Under the pieces are notes generated by a model, which did not search any database, was not told the origin of the DNA, and saw only the letters and a list, made by a program, of their open reading frames with translations. A stretch of DNA of 64,000 nucleotides from Sarcophilus harrisii (Eukaryota; Chordata; Mammalia; Dasyuromorphia; Dasyuridae): the NCBI RefSeq assembly GCF_902635505.1, contig NC_045426.1, positions 563,295,818-563,359,817 of the forward strand. Direction: 5' to 3'. The translations under genes and the position numbers were made by a program. Shown piece after piece: positions 1 to 10,154 of the stretch (its first letter is position 1; each line of letters starts with the position of its first letter).

Positions 1-529
1 CTACAAGATTAAGGATAGAGATAATACTGTTCCAATATTCAAAAAGAGAAAAAGTGAATCATGACTTCAGTTGTTTGCAGAAATCTAGAACACATTAACA
101 AAGAGGCAGTTTATGAGCATTTAGAAAGCAAAGCAGTCATCACTGTGGAATAGAATTAATTAGGGGCAAATTATGATATATTAATCTAATTTCTTTTATT
201 GACAGAATTATAAGGAAATCCCGGGATGGCAAAATGGAAAATATATCTGAACTCCTAGAAAACAATTAAAATTTTTCAAAATACCCTTGTGCACAAGATC
301 AAATTATAGGGGCTAGATAAAGATATAATTAATTAGATTCATAACTAGTTGAAACAAAGAGACCCAAAGAGGTTGACAAATGGTTCAATATCAACCTAAA
401 AAGAGATCTCTAGGAGTTTGTGGTCCTGTTCAACTGATATTATTATGAGTGACTTAAAGACACAACTTCCCTGCTTATCAAATTTAAGAATCATGCCCCA
501 AAGAGGATCATCTTAGAAGTTATCTTGCA
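1..529. other. Unassigned AT-rich sequence
   Basis: I see no gene, no long reading frame and no repeat that I can name here. The base composition is AT-rich with short A and T runs, as in the rest of the window. Confidence 0.4.
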
Positions 530-655
530 TAATACTCTCATTTTACAAAAGAGGAAACTGAGACCCAGCAAAATTTAATGACTTTCATAAACTCAAATAA
601 GACTTAAATATCAGAAGTGGAAGTCAAACTCAGTTCTGTTTATTTCAGAATCCAC
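530..655 (-). repeat. MIR-like SINE fragment, antisense
   Basis: The antisense MIR core is readable: a CATTTTACA-AAGAGGAAACTGAGACC block is followed by degraded forms of the 'removal of cleared positions' region, ending near CAAACTCAGTTCT. Old and divergent. The family call rests on the core only. Confidence 0.5.
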
Positions 656-1004
656 TGGGCTGGCTAACACATTGGAGAACATCACTATAAGCTAAGAAGC
701 TGTTAAGAGTTTGACAAAGTGAGCCATAGCTAATGAAATGAGATATAATTGGAGCAAATGGAAAATTCCATATTTGGTGGATTTTTTAAAATTTCCTGAA
801 CAAATACAGGATGAGAACATGTAGACAGAAAACATTTCTTGGGGAAAAGACCTGGGGTTTTACTGTACTAAAAGAACAAAGGAGTCAATACTGTATTAAG
901 AGTCCAATAGAAGTTACTGTTTTACCATATACTGCCACAGTCAGGCCATAACTGAAGTATTATGATCACACTAAAACATTACATTTTTGAATGACTATTG
1001 AAAA

Positions 1005-1425
1005 GTTTAAAAGTGTCCAGAGAAGGGCACTCTGTAAGTGAGACAACTCCTCATGACATACCAGCATCAACAGAATGATTAGGAGATATACATTAGAAAT
1101 TAGAGAACTAAGTGGGGAGAGCTGTCTCCAAGGTTGAAGTGCTGTGGAAGATTATGTGTTTTGTTTGGCTCAGAACTATGACTAATGAGCAAAATTACAA
1201 ACAAACCCAAAAAAAGAAGAAAGAAAACTTTGGATAGATGTAAAATAAAATTTCCTAACAATTAAAGCTGTTTAAACATGAAATTGTTTTTTTCCAGATT
1301 TAGTGAGTTTCTCAGGACTTCAAGAAGAGGCCTTTTGGACTATTTGTCAAAGATTGTAGAAGAAATTTCTGTCCAAGTAAAGGTTTGACTACATGATCTC
1401 AATTATGAAATTCTTCTCTTTTCAT
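1005..1425 (+). mobile_element. L3/CR1-like LINE, 3' end remnant
   Basis: Landmarks of the 3' part of CR1/L3 LINEs appear in the expected order: GTCCAGAGAAGGGCA at the left, GCTGTCTCCAAGGTTGAAG and TTTGTTTGGCTCAGAAC in the middle, TTTCCTAACAATTAAAGCTG, then a TTTAGTGAGTTTCTC / CTTCAAGAAGAGGC block and GACTACATGATCTC at the right. The order and spacing match the CR1/L3 tail, which is otherwise heavily diverged. An ancient dead copy. A related CR1-like LINE is the main alternative. Confidence 0.6.
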
Positions 1426-1571
1426 AACTGCAAAAGATCATGTTCTATTAACTCTCAAAATCTAATACATGATTTGATGTGATGTGGTAAAACATAATGT
1501 CTGATGTAACAATATAACATTACATCACACAATGGCATGTAATAATAATATAATGTAGTACCAAACAGGCA

Positions 1572-1775
1572 AAATGCTATAGTGGGTAGAGAGCTGATCT
1601 CAAAGCCAGAAAGACCTGTATTTAAATTCTGCATCAGTTATGGATTAACTGTGTGACTCCAATAAAATCATTTAAGTTTTTAATACTCCAAGACCTAATA
1701 ACTAGGAGAAAACGCCTGAGCTACCTTCCTAGAGAGAGTTGGTTTCCTCAACAGGAAGTTCCCTTTATAGGTCAA
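1572..1775 (+). repeat. MIR/THER-like marsupial SINE
   Basis: The tRNA-like head (GCTATAGTGGGTAGAGAGCTG) leads into the SINE body (CAAAGCCAGAAAGACCTGTA, then ACTGTGTGACTCCAATAAAA). The 3' tail type GAGTTGGTTTCCTCA...GGAAGTTCCCTTTATAG is the same tail seen at 5.0, 41.5 and 43.0 kb. The 67-residue reading frame across it is a chance product. Confidence 0.6.
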
Positions 1776-2224
1776 ATGACATTTTTATTCTTATCCTTTG
1801 TAATTGATTTCCAGGTAACAAAATTCTCCTTGCTCATTTTTTGTTCAGATCTGTGATTTCCTCCATGTGGAAATAAATCAGGGAAAATGCAATTGAAAAT
1901 CTTGCATACTCATAAATAGTAACCATAGAGGCTGGAATTCCTGATATCATGATAAGTCAGGTGGAAGTTGTTTGGGGGCAAGAAGGCTTTTGGTATTTTG
2001 AGCTATGCCATTTGAGTAGCTGTCCACTCTATCTAGGACATAGGCATGACCATCCTGAGAAGACTTCTTATCTCCTTTGTTTCTAAAGCAAACTTTTCTA
2101 ACTAGTATGATGTTCTATCAGATCTCAAAACCGTATCCAGCTAATGTTTAAGCTGGTTGCTGCTGAAATGTTTCCTTCTCTGAAGTTCACTAGGAGTTTC
2201 TCATGGAGCACCTCCATCATCAAT
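1776..2224. other. Unassigned sequence
   Basis: No recognisable gene or repeat between the SINE on the left and the L1 fragment on the right. Confidence 0.35.
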
Positions 2225-2550
2225 TTAGCTAAAATAAAAAGAGAAACTTGAGGGGAACAAATAATTTCATCAAATATTTCTGATAAAAATCTGATAATTA
2301 AGCCATATAGGGAAGAGTCATAAATACATAAACCAAAAGCTATTATCCAAAGATTAGTGGACAAAAGATATGCATAAACAGTTTTCAAAAAGAAAATTGC
2401 AAACTATCAGTAATCATATGAAAGAATGCTTCAAACCCCAAATGAAAAGAAAAATGTCCCCTTAAATATTTCTGAGGTTTCACTTTGTATCCACCAAAGT
2501 AGCAAAGATGATAATGGGAGAAACAACTGTTACTGGAGAGATTACAGCAA
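2225..2550 (+). mobile_element. L1 ORF2 C-terminal fragment
   Basis: The sequence follows the end of marsupial L1 ORF2 in order: GAGAAACTTGAGGGGAACAA, TCTGATAAAAATCTGATAATTAAGCC (the 'ISDKGLIIK' region), GTGGACAAAAGATATGCATAAACAG (degenerate form of 'WSKDMNRQF') and CAAATGAAAAGAAAAATG. No 3' UTR or A-tail is attached, so this is an internal fragment of a decayed copy. The 87-residue minus-strand frame over it is antisense noise. Confidence 0.6.
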
Positions 2551-2556
2551 GAAAGA

Positions 2557-2799
2557 GGGCAGCTAGGTGCAGTGGATAGAGTGCCAGATCTGAAGTCAGC
2601 AGAATTCCTCTTCCTGAGTTCAAATCCAGCCTCAACTGCTAACTAGCTGTATAATCCTTGGCAATTTACTTAACCCTGTTTGCCTCAGTTTTCTCATCTG
2701 TAAAATTATTTGGAGAAGGAAATGGCAAACCATTCGACTGTCTTTGCCAAGGAAACTCCAAATGAGGTTATACATACTTGGAACTGAATAGCAACAAAG
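2557..2799 (+). repeat. Mar1-type marsupial SINE, full length
   Basis: Complete element: head GGGCAGCTAGGTGCAGTGGA, body TTCCTGAGTTCAAATCCAGC, GTTTGCCTCAGTTTTCTCATC, then the tail shared with RTE/BovB-type LINEs (GGAGAAGGAAATGGCAAACC, TTTGCCAAGGAAACTCCAAA) ending in AATAGCAACAAAG. Moderately diverged. Confidence 0.8.
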
Positions 2800-3262
2800 G
2801 CACATTCATAACACACTAAAACATGATTGATGGAGCTCTGTATTAGTTTAAAAATTTGTAACTTGTTAATAGCCTGCTTCTAGGTAGTAGGCTGAAATTT
2901 GGTTTTATTTAATTTTTTTTTTGGTAACAAGTAAGACATCATATATATAAAGGAATAGCTATATATAACAGCAAAAGCCTTTAGAAATTGTGTGAAATGA
3001 CATGCAAAAAAACTCTAAGAAGAAAGATTAATGGTACAAAGGGAAGGCTTTTATTTGGGAACACCAGAACATGTAGGGTAAATCTCTGACTTTAAGTTGC
3101 AAGGAAAATGCTGACTTGCACTGGTACATGGAGTTTCCTTACCTTCAAATTTCTTACACCAGTGAAATCAATTCTAGTCACCATAATATAGTATTGTATT
3201 AAGTGGCATAAAATTATATCACATTATATAATGTCATTAGTCATTTAATATTATATTGATAA
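2800..3262. other. AT-rich sequence with a SINE tail remnant
   Basis: About 3105-3180 resembles the 3' tail of the MIR/THER-like SINE (ACTTGCACTGGTACATGGAG through CACCAGTGAAATCAATTC). The rest is AT-rich, with ATATAT and TATTATATT runs, and holds nothing I can name. Confidence 0.4.
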
Positions 3263-3369
3263 CTATTTCCTCTCTTCCAAACACAAGAGGATAAAACTGC
3301 CAAAATAAATACAAAAGAACTGTCAAATAGAATATTTGCGACATGGCTGAGATAGGGCTAATAATAGAA
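3263..3369. repeat. Local direct repeat, copy A
   Basis: This ~107-base block matches 4467-4574 in the same orientation. Shared strings include CTATTTCCTCT, CTGCCAAAATAAATACAAA, GACATGGCTGAGA and TTAATAGA/CTAATAATAG, separated by substitutions and small indels. The flanks do not match. It is either an unnamed dispersed repeat or an old local duplication. Confidence 0.7.
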
Positions 3370-3584
3370 GTAAAATACTATGCAGTACATATATGTGTTC
3401 TGAAATATACATGTATATATACAGACAAACATAAATGCTGATATATACTATATACACAGTTTTGTGAAGAGGAAATGCTATCATTATCTACTTTATAAAT
3501 GAGAAAGCTAGAGTTAATAGAAGACTGAAGTCACATTGCTAGGTCACCTAGGTGGTCATGTTTTATTCTCCTGGGGGAATCATG

Positions 3585-3589
<5 letters not shown>

Positions 3590-3619
<30 letters not shown>
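3590..3619. repeat. (AC)15 microsatellite
   Basis: Uninterrupted AC dinucleotides, 30 bases. It lies in a predicted 66-residue frame that is not a gene. Confidence 0.95.
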
Positions 3620-3620
<1 letters not shown>

Positions 3621-3723
3621 CTCTGAGCTCCTTGTGTGCCATCTTGAGGATTAGATTTGTCAATGGCAACATTGTTTATTATAATCAAATATCAATGATC
3701 AACAATAAATTCATTTTTAATCC

Positions 3724-3966
3724 TTTTGTTGTTTAGTCATCTTTCACTGGTGTCTAATTCTTGGTAACCTCTTTTGGTGTTTTCTTGCAAAGATATTGGA
3801 GTGGTTTGCCTTTTCCTTCTCCATCTCATTTTACAGATGAGGAAACTGAGACAAACTGGGTAAAGTAGCTGACCAGGGTCACAAAGCTAATAAGTGCCTG
3901 AGATCAGATCTGAACTCAGGAAGGGGAGTTTTCTGGACTCCAGGTTCAGTATTTCATCCAGCTGCA
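3724..3966 (-). repeat. Mar1-type SINE, antisense
   Basis: Antisense full-length copy. It begins with the tail complement TTGTTGTTTAGTCATC, then TTTCTTGCAAAGATATTGGA, TTTTACAGATGAGGAAACTG, TCAGATCTGAACTCAGG, and ends with the head complement TTCATCCAGCTGCA. A 105-residue frame overlapping its right half is not a gene. Confidence 0.8.
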
Positions 3967-4466
3967 TTAATGAATGCCTTTTTTTTCATTGTTTCATGAT
4001 CAAAGGTTTCATCCTAGTCTCAACTATCCATCTTTTAGATACATATTGTTGTTTACAAGAGGACAAGGACAGTAGAATAAGAATGGACCAATACCATCTT
4101 ATCATCAGAAAAACATCTCAAAATTGTTTCAGTGAGTCTACATGGAAGACATCACATACAAAATATTATTTTCATGAGGTTGGTTATAAGAACCAAGCTA
4201 AAAAGGACTAAAATCAGTCCAATGGCACATGAAACTGTGCCAATATCACTAGAGACTGATTTGTAAATGCCAAAATGGGCTATTTTCAATATGTGATTGC
4301 CACCCATTAGGTGTGCTATGTAGCAGACATTAATCACCATTTCAGCAAATTTCAGCACAAAGGCTTCATGTGTTTTCTGACTCTTGTGTTGATATTGGAG
4401 TTCTAGTTAAGATACTCTAAGAGATTAAGTGCTCCCCTTAGTGTCAGCAATTTAAAAAGCATAGAG

Positions 4467-4574
4467 CTATTTCCTCTTTCCCAAATATGAGAGGATGCAA
4501 CTGCCAAAATAAATACAAAGAAACATAGTCAGGTACAAATACTTGGACATGGCTGAGACAGGCCCTTAATAGAT
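4467..4574. repeat. Local direct repeat, copy B
   Basis: Partner of 3263-3369, about 1.2 kb away in the same orientation. The most conserved string is CTGCCAAAATAAATACAAA. A 66-residue minus-strand frame crosses it, but the other copy does not preserve that frame. Confidence 0.7.
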
Positions 4575-5024
4575 GTATTAAGTGCAGGCAGGCTTTGGCT
4601 GAATTATGGAGGAAAATATCAAACGAGGCCCAACATACACTCATAATCTGTGGCTTAGAGAAAAGGCTAATTACAATTTAATTTGTAGGAATTTTGTAAC
4701 AGATGTCTATGAAATTAGGATTGTAAACCCCATTCAGTAGGACAGCCATTTACATTCTGCTCCGGAAGGCAAAATGATTTCTAGATGCTAACACAGTTTC
4801 CTTGTTTTTGGTTTCAAATGTCTGTTTTCCCATTTTGATTGTGGTAGGGATATACCAGTTGGTATGTCAGGTAAATTTCCATAGACTTCATTTCTCCAAG
4901 ATGAAGGGGCTTGTCATTATATACCTCATGACTGTTTCTATAACTGTAGATTTCACAGTTTCTTCTATATACACTTGATGATAGTTTTGTTCATGTTCCC
5001 CCCAAAAATCAAAAAACATTATAT
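4575..5024. other. Unassigned sequence
   Basis: Nothing recognised. No coding signature and no named repeat. Confidence 0.35.
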
Positions 5025-5212
5025 TGTGGCATACTGAGTTTAAAATCACGAAGATGTAGGTACAAAATCCCTCTTCTAAGGCTCACTAAGTGGGTAATCT
5101 TGGACTAGTTATTTCACCTTTACATGCCCTAGAATTTATTTACTAATTCACCTACAGTTGCTTCTGTCCTAGTGGAGGGGATTGATACATACAGAGAAAT
5201 CACAGATTCCCC
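5025..5212 (+). repeat. MIR/THER-like SINE, decayed
   Basis: A SINE body remnant (CTCACTAAGTGGGTAATCTTGG, TTTCACCTTTACATGCCC) is followed by the tail type GTCCTAGTGGAGGG...CATACAGAGAAATCACAGAT, also seen in the SINEs at 1.6, 41.5 and 43 kb. Confidence 0.5.
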
Positions 5213-6234
5213 TTATATTCCAAAATAATTTATTTTTAAGTCATAATCTAATATCAGCTGATTGATTAAAATAACAGACATTGACCTTTTCTCAAATGTT
5301 CTGTTCCAGCATGTAGTTCTTCCTCTCCACCCTCCCCTTTTAGTCTCTCACCTTTCTCTTCTTTGAAGCTGAATAAGGTCTCTTTAACCATGAGTAATTT
5401 TGCATTTTTTAATTTTATGATTTCTAGAATATGTTTGAAAATCACTTTTTACTGAAAGAACAATTAAAGGGCCTAAAGTGTTGTTTTTGACTTGGGATGG
5501 GTCTATTTCTCTATCTGAAGAGAATAAGATAAATATCCCTATCAGAGAAGGACTTTCATTTTTTGCGGTTATGTGTCACTTTACACTGGTGAAGAGACAA
5601 ATGTGATCTTTGGGGATGGGAGTCAGGCTATTTGAAATAAAAAAAAGCTGGGACACTTTTATTTAAATTTATTTTGAACCCAGAGGTTCCAAGTCAAAAA
5701 TGAAATGGAAAGACTATTTTTATGTGGTTTTAAAGGCAAATAATATCGCAAAAATTACTTTTGCTTCTTAATCCCCAGCACCACTAAGTTCTCCAAACTT
5801 TCATGAAAGTCTTTCTCAGATCACTGGTTTACATGTTTTAGTCTCTTTGATCTTTGTCCCCATCTTTCACCATAATGTAATTGGAGTGTGTGTGGATATA
5901 CCTCTAAGCCTGGGCTCCAAACTTAACTCACTGCCAAATGCATGCCTCAAAATTTGTTTTGTAAATTACATTTTAAGCCCTAAAGTATGTAAAGAAAGCA
6001 CCTGGAAATGAGCTGGTTTCAGCAGCTTAAAAAAGATCCTTCAAATGGACTTTATTCCTGAGCTGAGATTTTATATAGCAATTTTTATCTTAGAAAATAT
6101 TTATTCTAATAATCCAGATCACCAAGGAAATGCTTATTAAATCAATTTATCAAATATTTTCTTGTGATCCACAGAAACCTTAGTGAACAGGAGCCCAGCT
6201 AGCTGAGACTCTCAATTAACCTGATTTTTTTTTC
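5213..6234. other. Unassigned sequence of about 1 kb
   Basis: No gene and no repeat I can name. No frame of note. It could hold old diverged repeats below what I can see by eye. Confidence 0.4.
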
Positions 6235-6375
6235 TGTCAGTCAGTCAATAAATATTTATTAAGTACCTACTATGTATGAAACACTGCTAAGCACTGGTGA
6301 TAAGAAAAAAAGTAAAATACAGTCTCTGCCTCTTACAGTCAGTTGACATTCTATTTTTAGGAAGAAGATATGATC
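6235..6375 (-). mobile_element. L2 LINE 3' end, antisense
   Basis: Antisense L2 tail: AATAAATATTTATTAAGTACC, CTACTATGTATGAAACACTG, CTAAGCACTGGTGATAAG and CAGTCTCTGCCTCTTACAGT occur in the right order. The flanking TCAGTCAGTCAATAAA is the complement of the L2 terminal repeat. Confidence 0.75.
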
Positions 6376-6689
6376 AGAAGAAAATTAGTTGGGGATTTGG
6401 TAAGACTAATGATGATGAGGAAGATGGCAGCAATGCTAGCAATACTGATCGGGACTTTTTGAAGTCAGTCTCCATTCAGCCGAATCCCTACCATCCTCTA
6501 CATCCATGTCAATAGAAGCTAGCAGAATATCCCAGCATGAGCATAGTATAATGGTGACTTGCATACAATACTTGCTTAATAAGTTTTCTGAATGTTTTGA
6601 ATTTACAATATTATGAACAGATTTAGGTTCAACATAGAATAATAACCAATCCAAAATCAAACCCTGGATGTGTGTTTTCCCACTCTACA

Positions 6690-6875
6690 ACAATGAGGAG
6701 CATTGATTTTGGAAGGACAGAACACCTGAATTCAAATGTCAGTTATCCTACTTCTTTACCTATCTTAGACAATTTATTTCATACCTCTGAGCCTCAGTTT
6801 CCTCATCTAAAGATGGGACTTGGCCAGATGATCTGCATGGTTCCTTCCAGTTTCAATTCCTCTGGCCCATGATTC
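6690..6875 (+). repeat. MIR/THER1-like SINE
   Basis: GAGGAGCATTGATTTTGGAAG head remnant, ACACCTGAATTCAAATGTCAG, the conserved core CCTCTGAGCCTCAGTTTCCT with CATCTAAAGATGGG, then an L3-like tail (CCAGATGATCTGCATGGTTC, CTTCCAGTTTCAATTCCTC). The 66-residue frame over it is not a gene. Confidence 0.7.
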
Positions 6876-7199
6876 AGATATTCAAAAAGATTTTCAATAT
6901 AAAAGACTGAAACAAAATAGAATCTCTTCTGTAATTTAGTAGATCAGTAAATTCCTTTAACCACAATGCCCCATTCCCTCAACATTCCAGATGGTTTTGT
7001 TGTAGAGTAAATGATGCTCTATATTTGGATTAGTTCAATCACATGTCTGTTTCCTGTTTTGTGTTCACTTGAAATTAGGGGAAAGAAAAAGCAAACAGTA
7101 TATTAACAAGTTCTCTTTTTTTTCTCAAAAGATTGTAAATCCATAATGAAGGAAGGAAAGATAGCTCCGTCTAAACCTCATTTTCATTTCTCCCAGACA
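6876..7199. other. Unassigned sequence
   Basis: No gene or named repeat seen in these ~320 bases. Confidence 0.35.
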
Positions 7200-7434
7200 A
7201 GATCTCTTCTTTCAATTTCAGTTGTGTCTGGGGATTTTCTTGGCAAGGATATTGGAATGGTTTGCCATTTCCTTTATTAGATGATTTTACAGATGAGGAA
7301 ACTGAGGTAAACAAGGTAAAGTAACTAATATAAAGTGACACAGCCAGTAAGGGTCTAAGGTCAGATTTGAACTCACCATATGTAAGTCTTTCTGATTCAA
7401 GTTGGGTGCTCTATCCATTGCCATCTAGCTATCC
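7200..7434 (-). repeat. Mar1-type SINE, antisense
   Basis: Antisense copy: GTGTCTGGGGATTTTCTTGG, CAAGGATATTGGAATGGTTT, GATTTTACAGATGAGGAAAC, AGGTCAGATTTGAACTCACC, ending TCTATCCATTGCCATCTAGC. The far tail is shortened. Confidence 0.75.
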
Positions 7435-7594
7435 CTATTTCTTTCTGCTAAGCCAGCAATAAAGAAAGGTAGTTCTCTTGGGAGGCAGTTTAATCAAAAA
7501 CCCATTCTCAAATCATCATCAGCCCTCCTTATATAGTCAAATGAATGGCAGTATTTATGGACTTCTTCCAAATTTGGGGAGAGAATGAAGTACT

Positions 7595-8100
7595 TATGCT
7601 CCTCACTTTAAACAAATCCATGTATTATCTCATTTGGTTTTCAACAGTTATCCTGTAAAGAAGGAATTAATATCATTCCCATTTTCAAATGAAGAAATTG
7701 AGACAAATAGAAGTGACTTACACAGGGTCACACAGCTTTTAAGTGTCTGGACTCTAGAACCAGTACTCTATATCAAAGCTTCTTAAACTGTGGGAGTTGC
7801 AAAAAATTTGATAACAGTAAAAAGTATCAAATATTCCACCAAGATTTTATTCTTTATATAAAAATAGATAAACATATCTTTTCCATTAGTATGCAAATTT
7901 ACTTTCATCTTTAATAAATGATAAAATTATGTGTATCAAAGAATTATTTTAAAGTAAATTTCTTTATGATTTGTTATCAGCAAATGTTTCATTTACATAC
8001 CTATTTTACATACCTATATATCCAGGGTCCTGTAAAAATTTCTTGACTGAAAAAGGGTCACAATCCATATGACCTGCTCTATATCCACTATGCCATAAAG
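7595..8100 (-). repeat. MIR-like SINE, antisense, split by a hAT element
   Basis: Left part 7595-7773 carries the antisense MIR core (TCCCATTTTCAAATGAAGAA, ACAGGGTCACACAGCTTTTA, ACTCTAGAACCAGTACTCTA). The right part, about 8077-8100, resumes with CTCTATATCCACTATGCC. The 303 bases between are a DNA transposon with its own 8-bp target duplication, so the SINE is the older element. Confidence 0.7.
7774..8076. mobile_element. hAT-superfamily nonautonomous DNA transposon
   Basis: A 303-base element flanked by a perfect 8-bp direct repeat CTCTATAT (7766-7773 and 8077-8084), the target-site length typical of hAT transposons. The left terminus CAAAGCTTCTTAAACTGTGG resembles the 'CAGTGCTTCTTAAACTGTGG' ends of Charlie-like elements. 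Inside are AAAAAATTTGATAACAGTAA and, near the right end, TCCTGTAAAAATTTCTTGAC and AAAAAGGGTCACAATCC, a degraded form of the 'GGGTCGC' repeats of such elements. No transposase remains. Confidence 0.75.
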
Positions 8101-8119
8101 TTCCCCTAATTTGCAGATG

Positions 8120-8262
8120 AATCCGTGCAATTCAATGCAATACAGTTCAACAAAAACTTATTAAATGCAAACTATGGATAAAGTATCCTGCTATGTGTTT
8201 TATTTACAAAGATGAAAGACCAAAAGTGTTCAGCCCTAGAGTTGCTTACAAGCTGTAGTGAG
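8120..8262 (-). mobile_element. L2 LINE 3' end, antisense, decayed
   Basis: AACAAAAACTTATTAAATGC, CTATGTGTTTTATTTACAAAG and CAGCCCTAGAGTTGCTTACA follow the antisense L2 tail with many substitutions. Confidence 0.5.
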
Positions 8263-8629
8263 ACTCTGGCCTCCTTTTCCAAAGAAAGGCTAGCTCTGTA
8301 TCTTTCTCAGAGAGTTAAGGTACCCTGAGAGTTTGGGGATATCTCCTCTGCAATATTATTGGCTCCAACCCCCCCCCCAATCCAGTATGATTTCCAAACT
8401 GTTAGACATCAGTGATTAGTGCCTCACATTCACACCAATTAGTTTACATAAAAAAAAATATTTATTTTGAAGGATAGTTAGCAAGAACAGAAGTTATAAA
8501 CATTTCCCCAAAAAACCTGCATATATATCCTTCTCAGTATTTATTTGATTTCTGAGGAGATAAGTTCAAACATAAAGGAAATTTTACCTAGTTATTACCT
8601 CACTAAGTACACCTTCAAATTTAGCTTAG
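8263..8629. other. Unassigned sequence with a C run
   Basis: A run of ten C lies in the middle and an A-rich run follows. Nothing else recognised. Confidence 0.35.
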
Positions 8630-8907
8630 GTGCTGTGGAGATAGAATCAATGTGGCTTTGCAGATGATCAGATAAGGAAGAAGGCTGCACAGGAGAAGAG
8701 AACTGCAAATGATATTAAAATTTTGAGCCTACAGTTCCAATGATAATATGATGAAGAGAGCCAACTACATCTAGAGAGAAGACTGTGGGAACTGAGTATG
8801 GATCACAATAGTATTTTCACTCTTTTTGTTGTTGGTTGCTTGCATTTTGTTTTCTTTCTTATTTTTTTTCCTTTTTAATTTCACTTTTCTTGTGCAGCAA
8901 AATTATT

Positions 8908-9105
8908 TTTTTTTTTTTTATTTAATAGCCTTTAATTTACAGGATATATACATGGGTAACTTTACAGCATTAACAATTGCCAAACCTCTTGTTCCAATTT
9001 TCACCTCTTACCCCACCTCCCTAAATGGTAGGATGACTCAGTGATGTTAAATATATTAAATATAACTTAGATACACAATAAGTATACATGACCAAAACAT
9101 TATTT
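8908..9105 (-). mobile_element. Short antisense L1 3' end (nested insert 1)
   Basis: Starts with a T run (antisense A-tail), then TTTAATAGCCTTTAATTTAC, ATGGGTAACTTTACAGCATT, AACAATTGCCAAACCTCTTG and TAGATACACAATAAGTATAC. A 13-bp target duplication CAGCAAAATTATT lies at 8895-8907 and 9106-9118. It belongs to the same tail subfamily as the copy at 52.5 kb. Reading frames of about 70 residues across it are not genes. Confidence 0.85.
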
Positions 9106-9155
9106 CAGCAAAATTATTATATAAATAGGTAAAAATATATTTGATTTAACGTATA

Positions 9156-9312
9156 TATTTTTTATTTATTTATTTTATTATTATAGCTTTTTATTTACAA
9201 GATATATGCATGGGTAATTTTTCAGCACTGACAATTGCAAAACTTTTTGTTCCAATGTTTCCCCTCCTTCCTCCCACACCTTCCCCAAGATGGCAGGTTG
9301 ACCAAATGATTG
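9156..9312 (-). mobile_element. Short antisense L1 3' end (nested insert 2)
   Basis: ATTATTATAGCTTTTTATTT, ACAAGATATATGCATGGGTA, ATTTTTCAGCACTGACAATTG and CCTTCCCCAAGATGGCAGG give the antisense 3' UTR. The target duplication is near-perfect, GATTTAAC-G/A-TATA, at 9143-9155 and 9313-9325. It is a different 3' UTR subtype from insert 1 and matches the copy at 10.8 kb more closely. Confidence 0.75.
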
Positions 9313-10033
9313 GATTTAACATATAGTTTAACATGTTTAACATATATTGGATTACTTGCCTTTCCAGGAAGGTGGGGGAGGGGAACATTTGGAACATAAA
9401 GTTTTGTAAAGCTCACTGTTGAAAAATTATCCATTTTTGAAAATAAAAAGCTTTAATTTTAAAAAAATACAAAAAAAAATTTTGAGCCTAGGGGCCTGGA
9501 AGAATGGTAGTACCTTCAACCAAAATAGGAAAGCTGGGAGAAGGGGAAGGTTTTGGAGCAGAAGACAATTAATTTTGGACATGTTGAGGGAGTTACTGGA
9601 GGTATTTGGGATGTATTCAAAGAGAGTGGGTGACATTATCAAAAGAAATAAGAGGAAAAAAGAGAACTGAAGATTCCTTTACTTAGGAGTCCGGAGGTAA
9701 AGAAGACTTAGAAGGTGCCATTGATCAGTTGGGGAAAAACTAAAGAAAGCAATTTCACAGAGACCAAAGAGAAATCAGTAAGAAAGGTGGTGGGCAAAAT
9801 GATATAAAATTTTGCACAAATATCAAGGGGAAAAAAGTCAGAAAGAGGACATTTGATTTGGCAAGTAAAAGATAGAATAAAAGAAAGAGAATAGTTTCAT
9901 GAAGGCAGTATATATTTAAGGGAGTAGGAAATGGTTGTAAAGGAAGTGACAAATATAGATGGTTTTATAGAAGTTTGCACTGGAATGGAGAAATATAGAT
10001 TGATACTTTAAGGAGGCAGAGTTGAGAAGGATT

Positions 10034-10078
10034 GGGGGGGGGGGCTTATTTTGTTTTTAATATAGTGGGGACATGATC

Positions 10079-10109
<31 letters not shown>

Positions 10110-10117
10110 AGAGAGAG

Positions 10118-10152
<35 letters not shown>
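10034..10152. repeat. G11 run and (GT)n(GA)n compound microsatellite
   Basis: Eleven G at 10034-10044, an almost pure GT tract at 10079-10106, then GA dinucleotides with two interruptions to 10152. A 62-residue minus-strand frame is made of this repeat and is not a gene. Confidence 0.9.

Positions 10153-10154
<2 letters not shown>

Larger units (their letters stand above)
8732..9476 (+). mobile_element. Truncated L1 3' end holding two nested L1 tails
   Basis: Plus-strand marsupial L1 3' UTR (TCTAGAGAGAAGACTGTGGGA, TTGTTGGTTGCTTGCATTTTG, TTTTCTTGTGCAGCAAAATT, ATTGGATTACTTGCC, GTGGGGGAGGGGAACATTTG, TTGTAAAGCTCACTGTTGAA, then AATAAAAAGC and an A-rich tail). It is flanked by a 14-bp direct repeat AAATTTTGAGCCTA at 8718-8731 and 9477-9490. 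Two younger antisense inserts sit inside it (8908-9105 and about 9156-9312). Confidence 0.8.
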
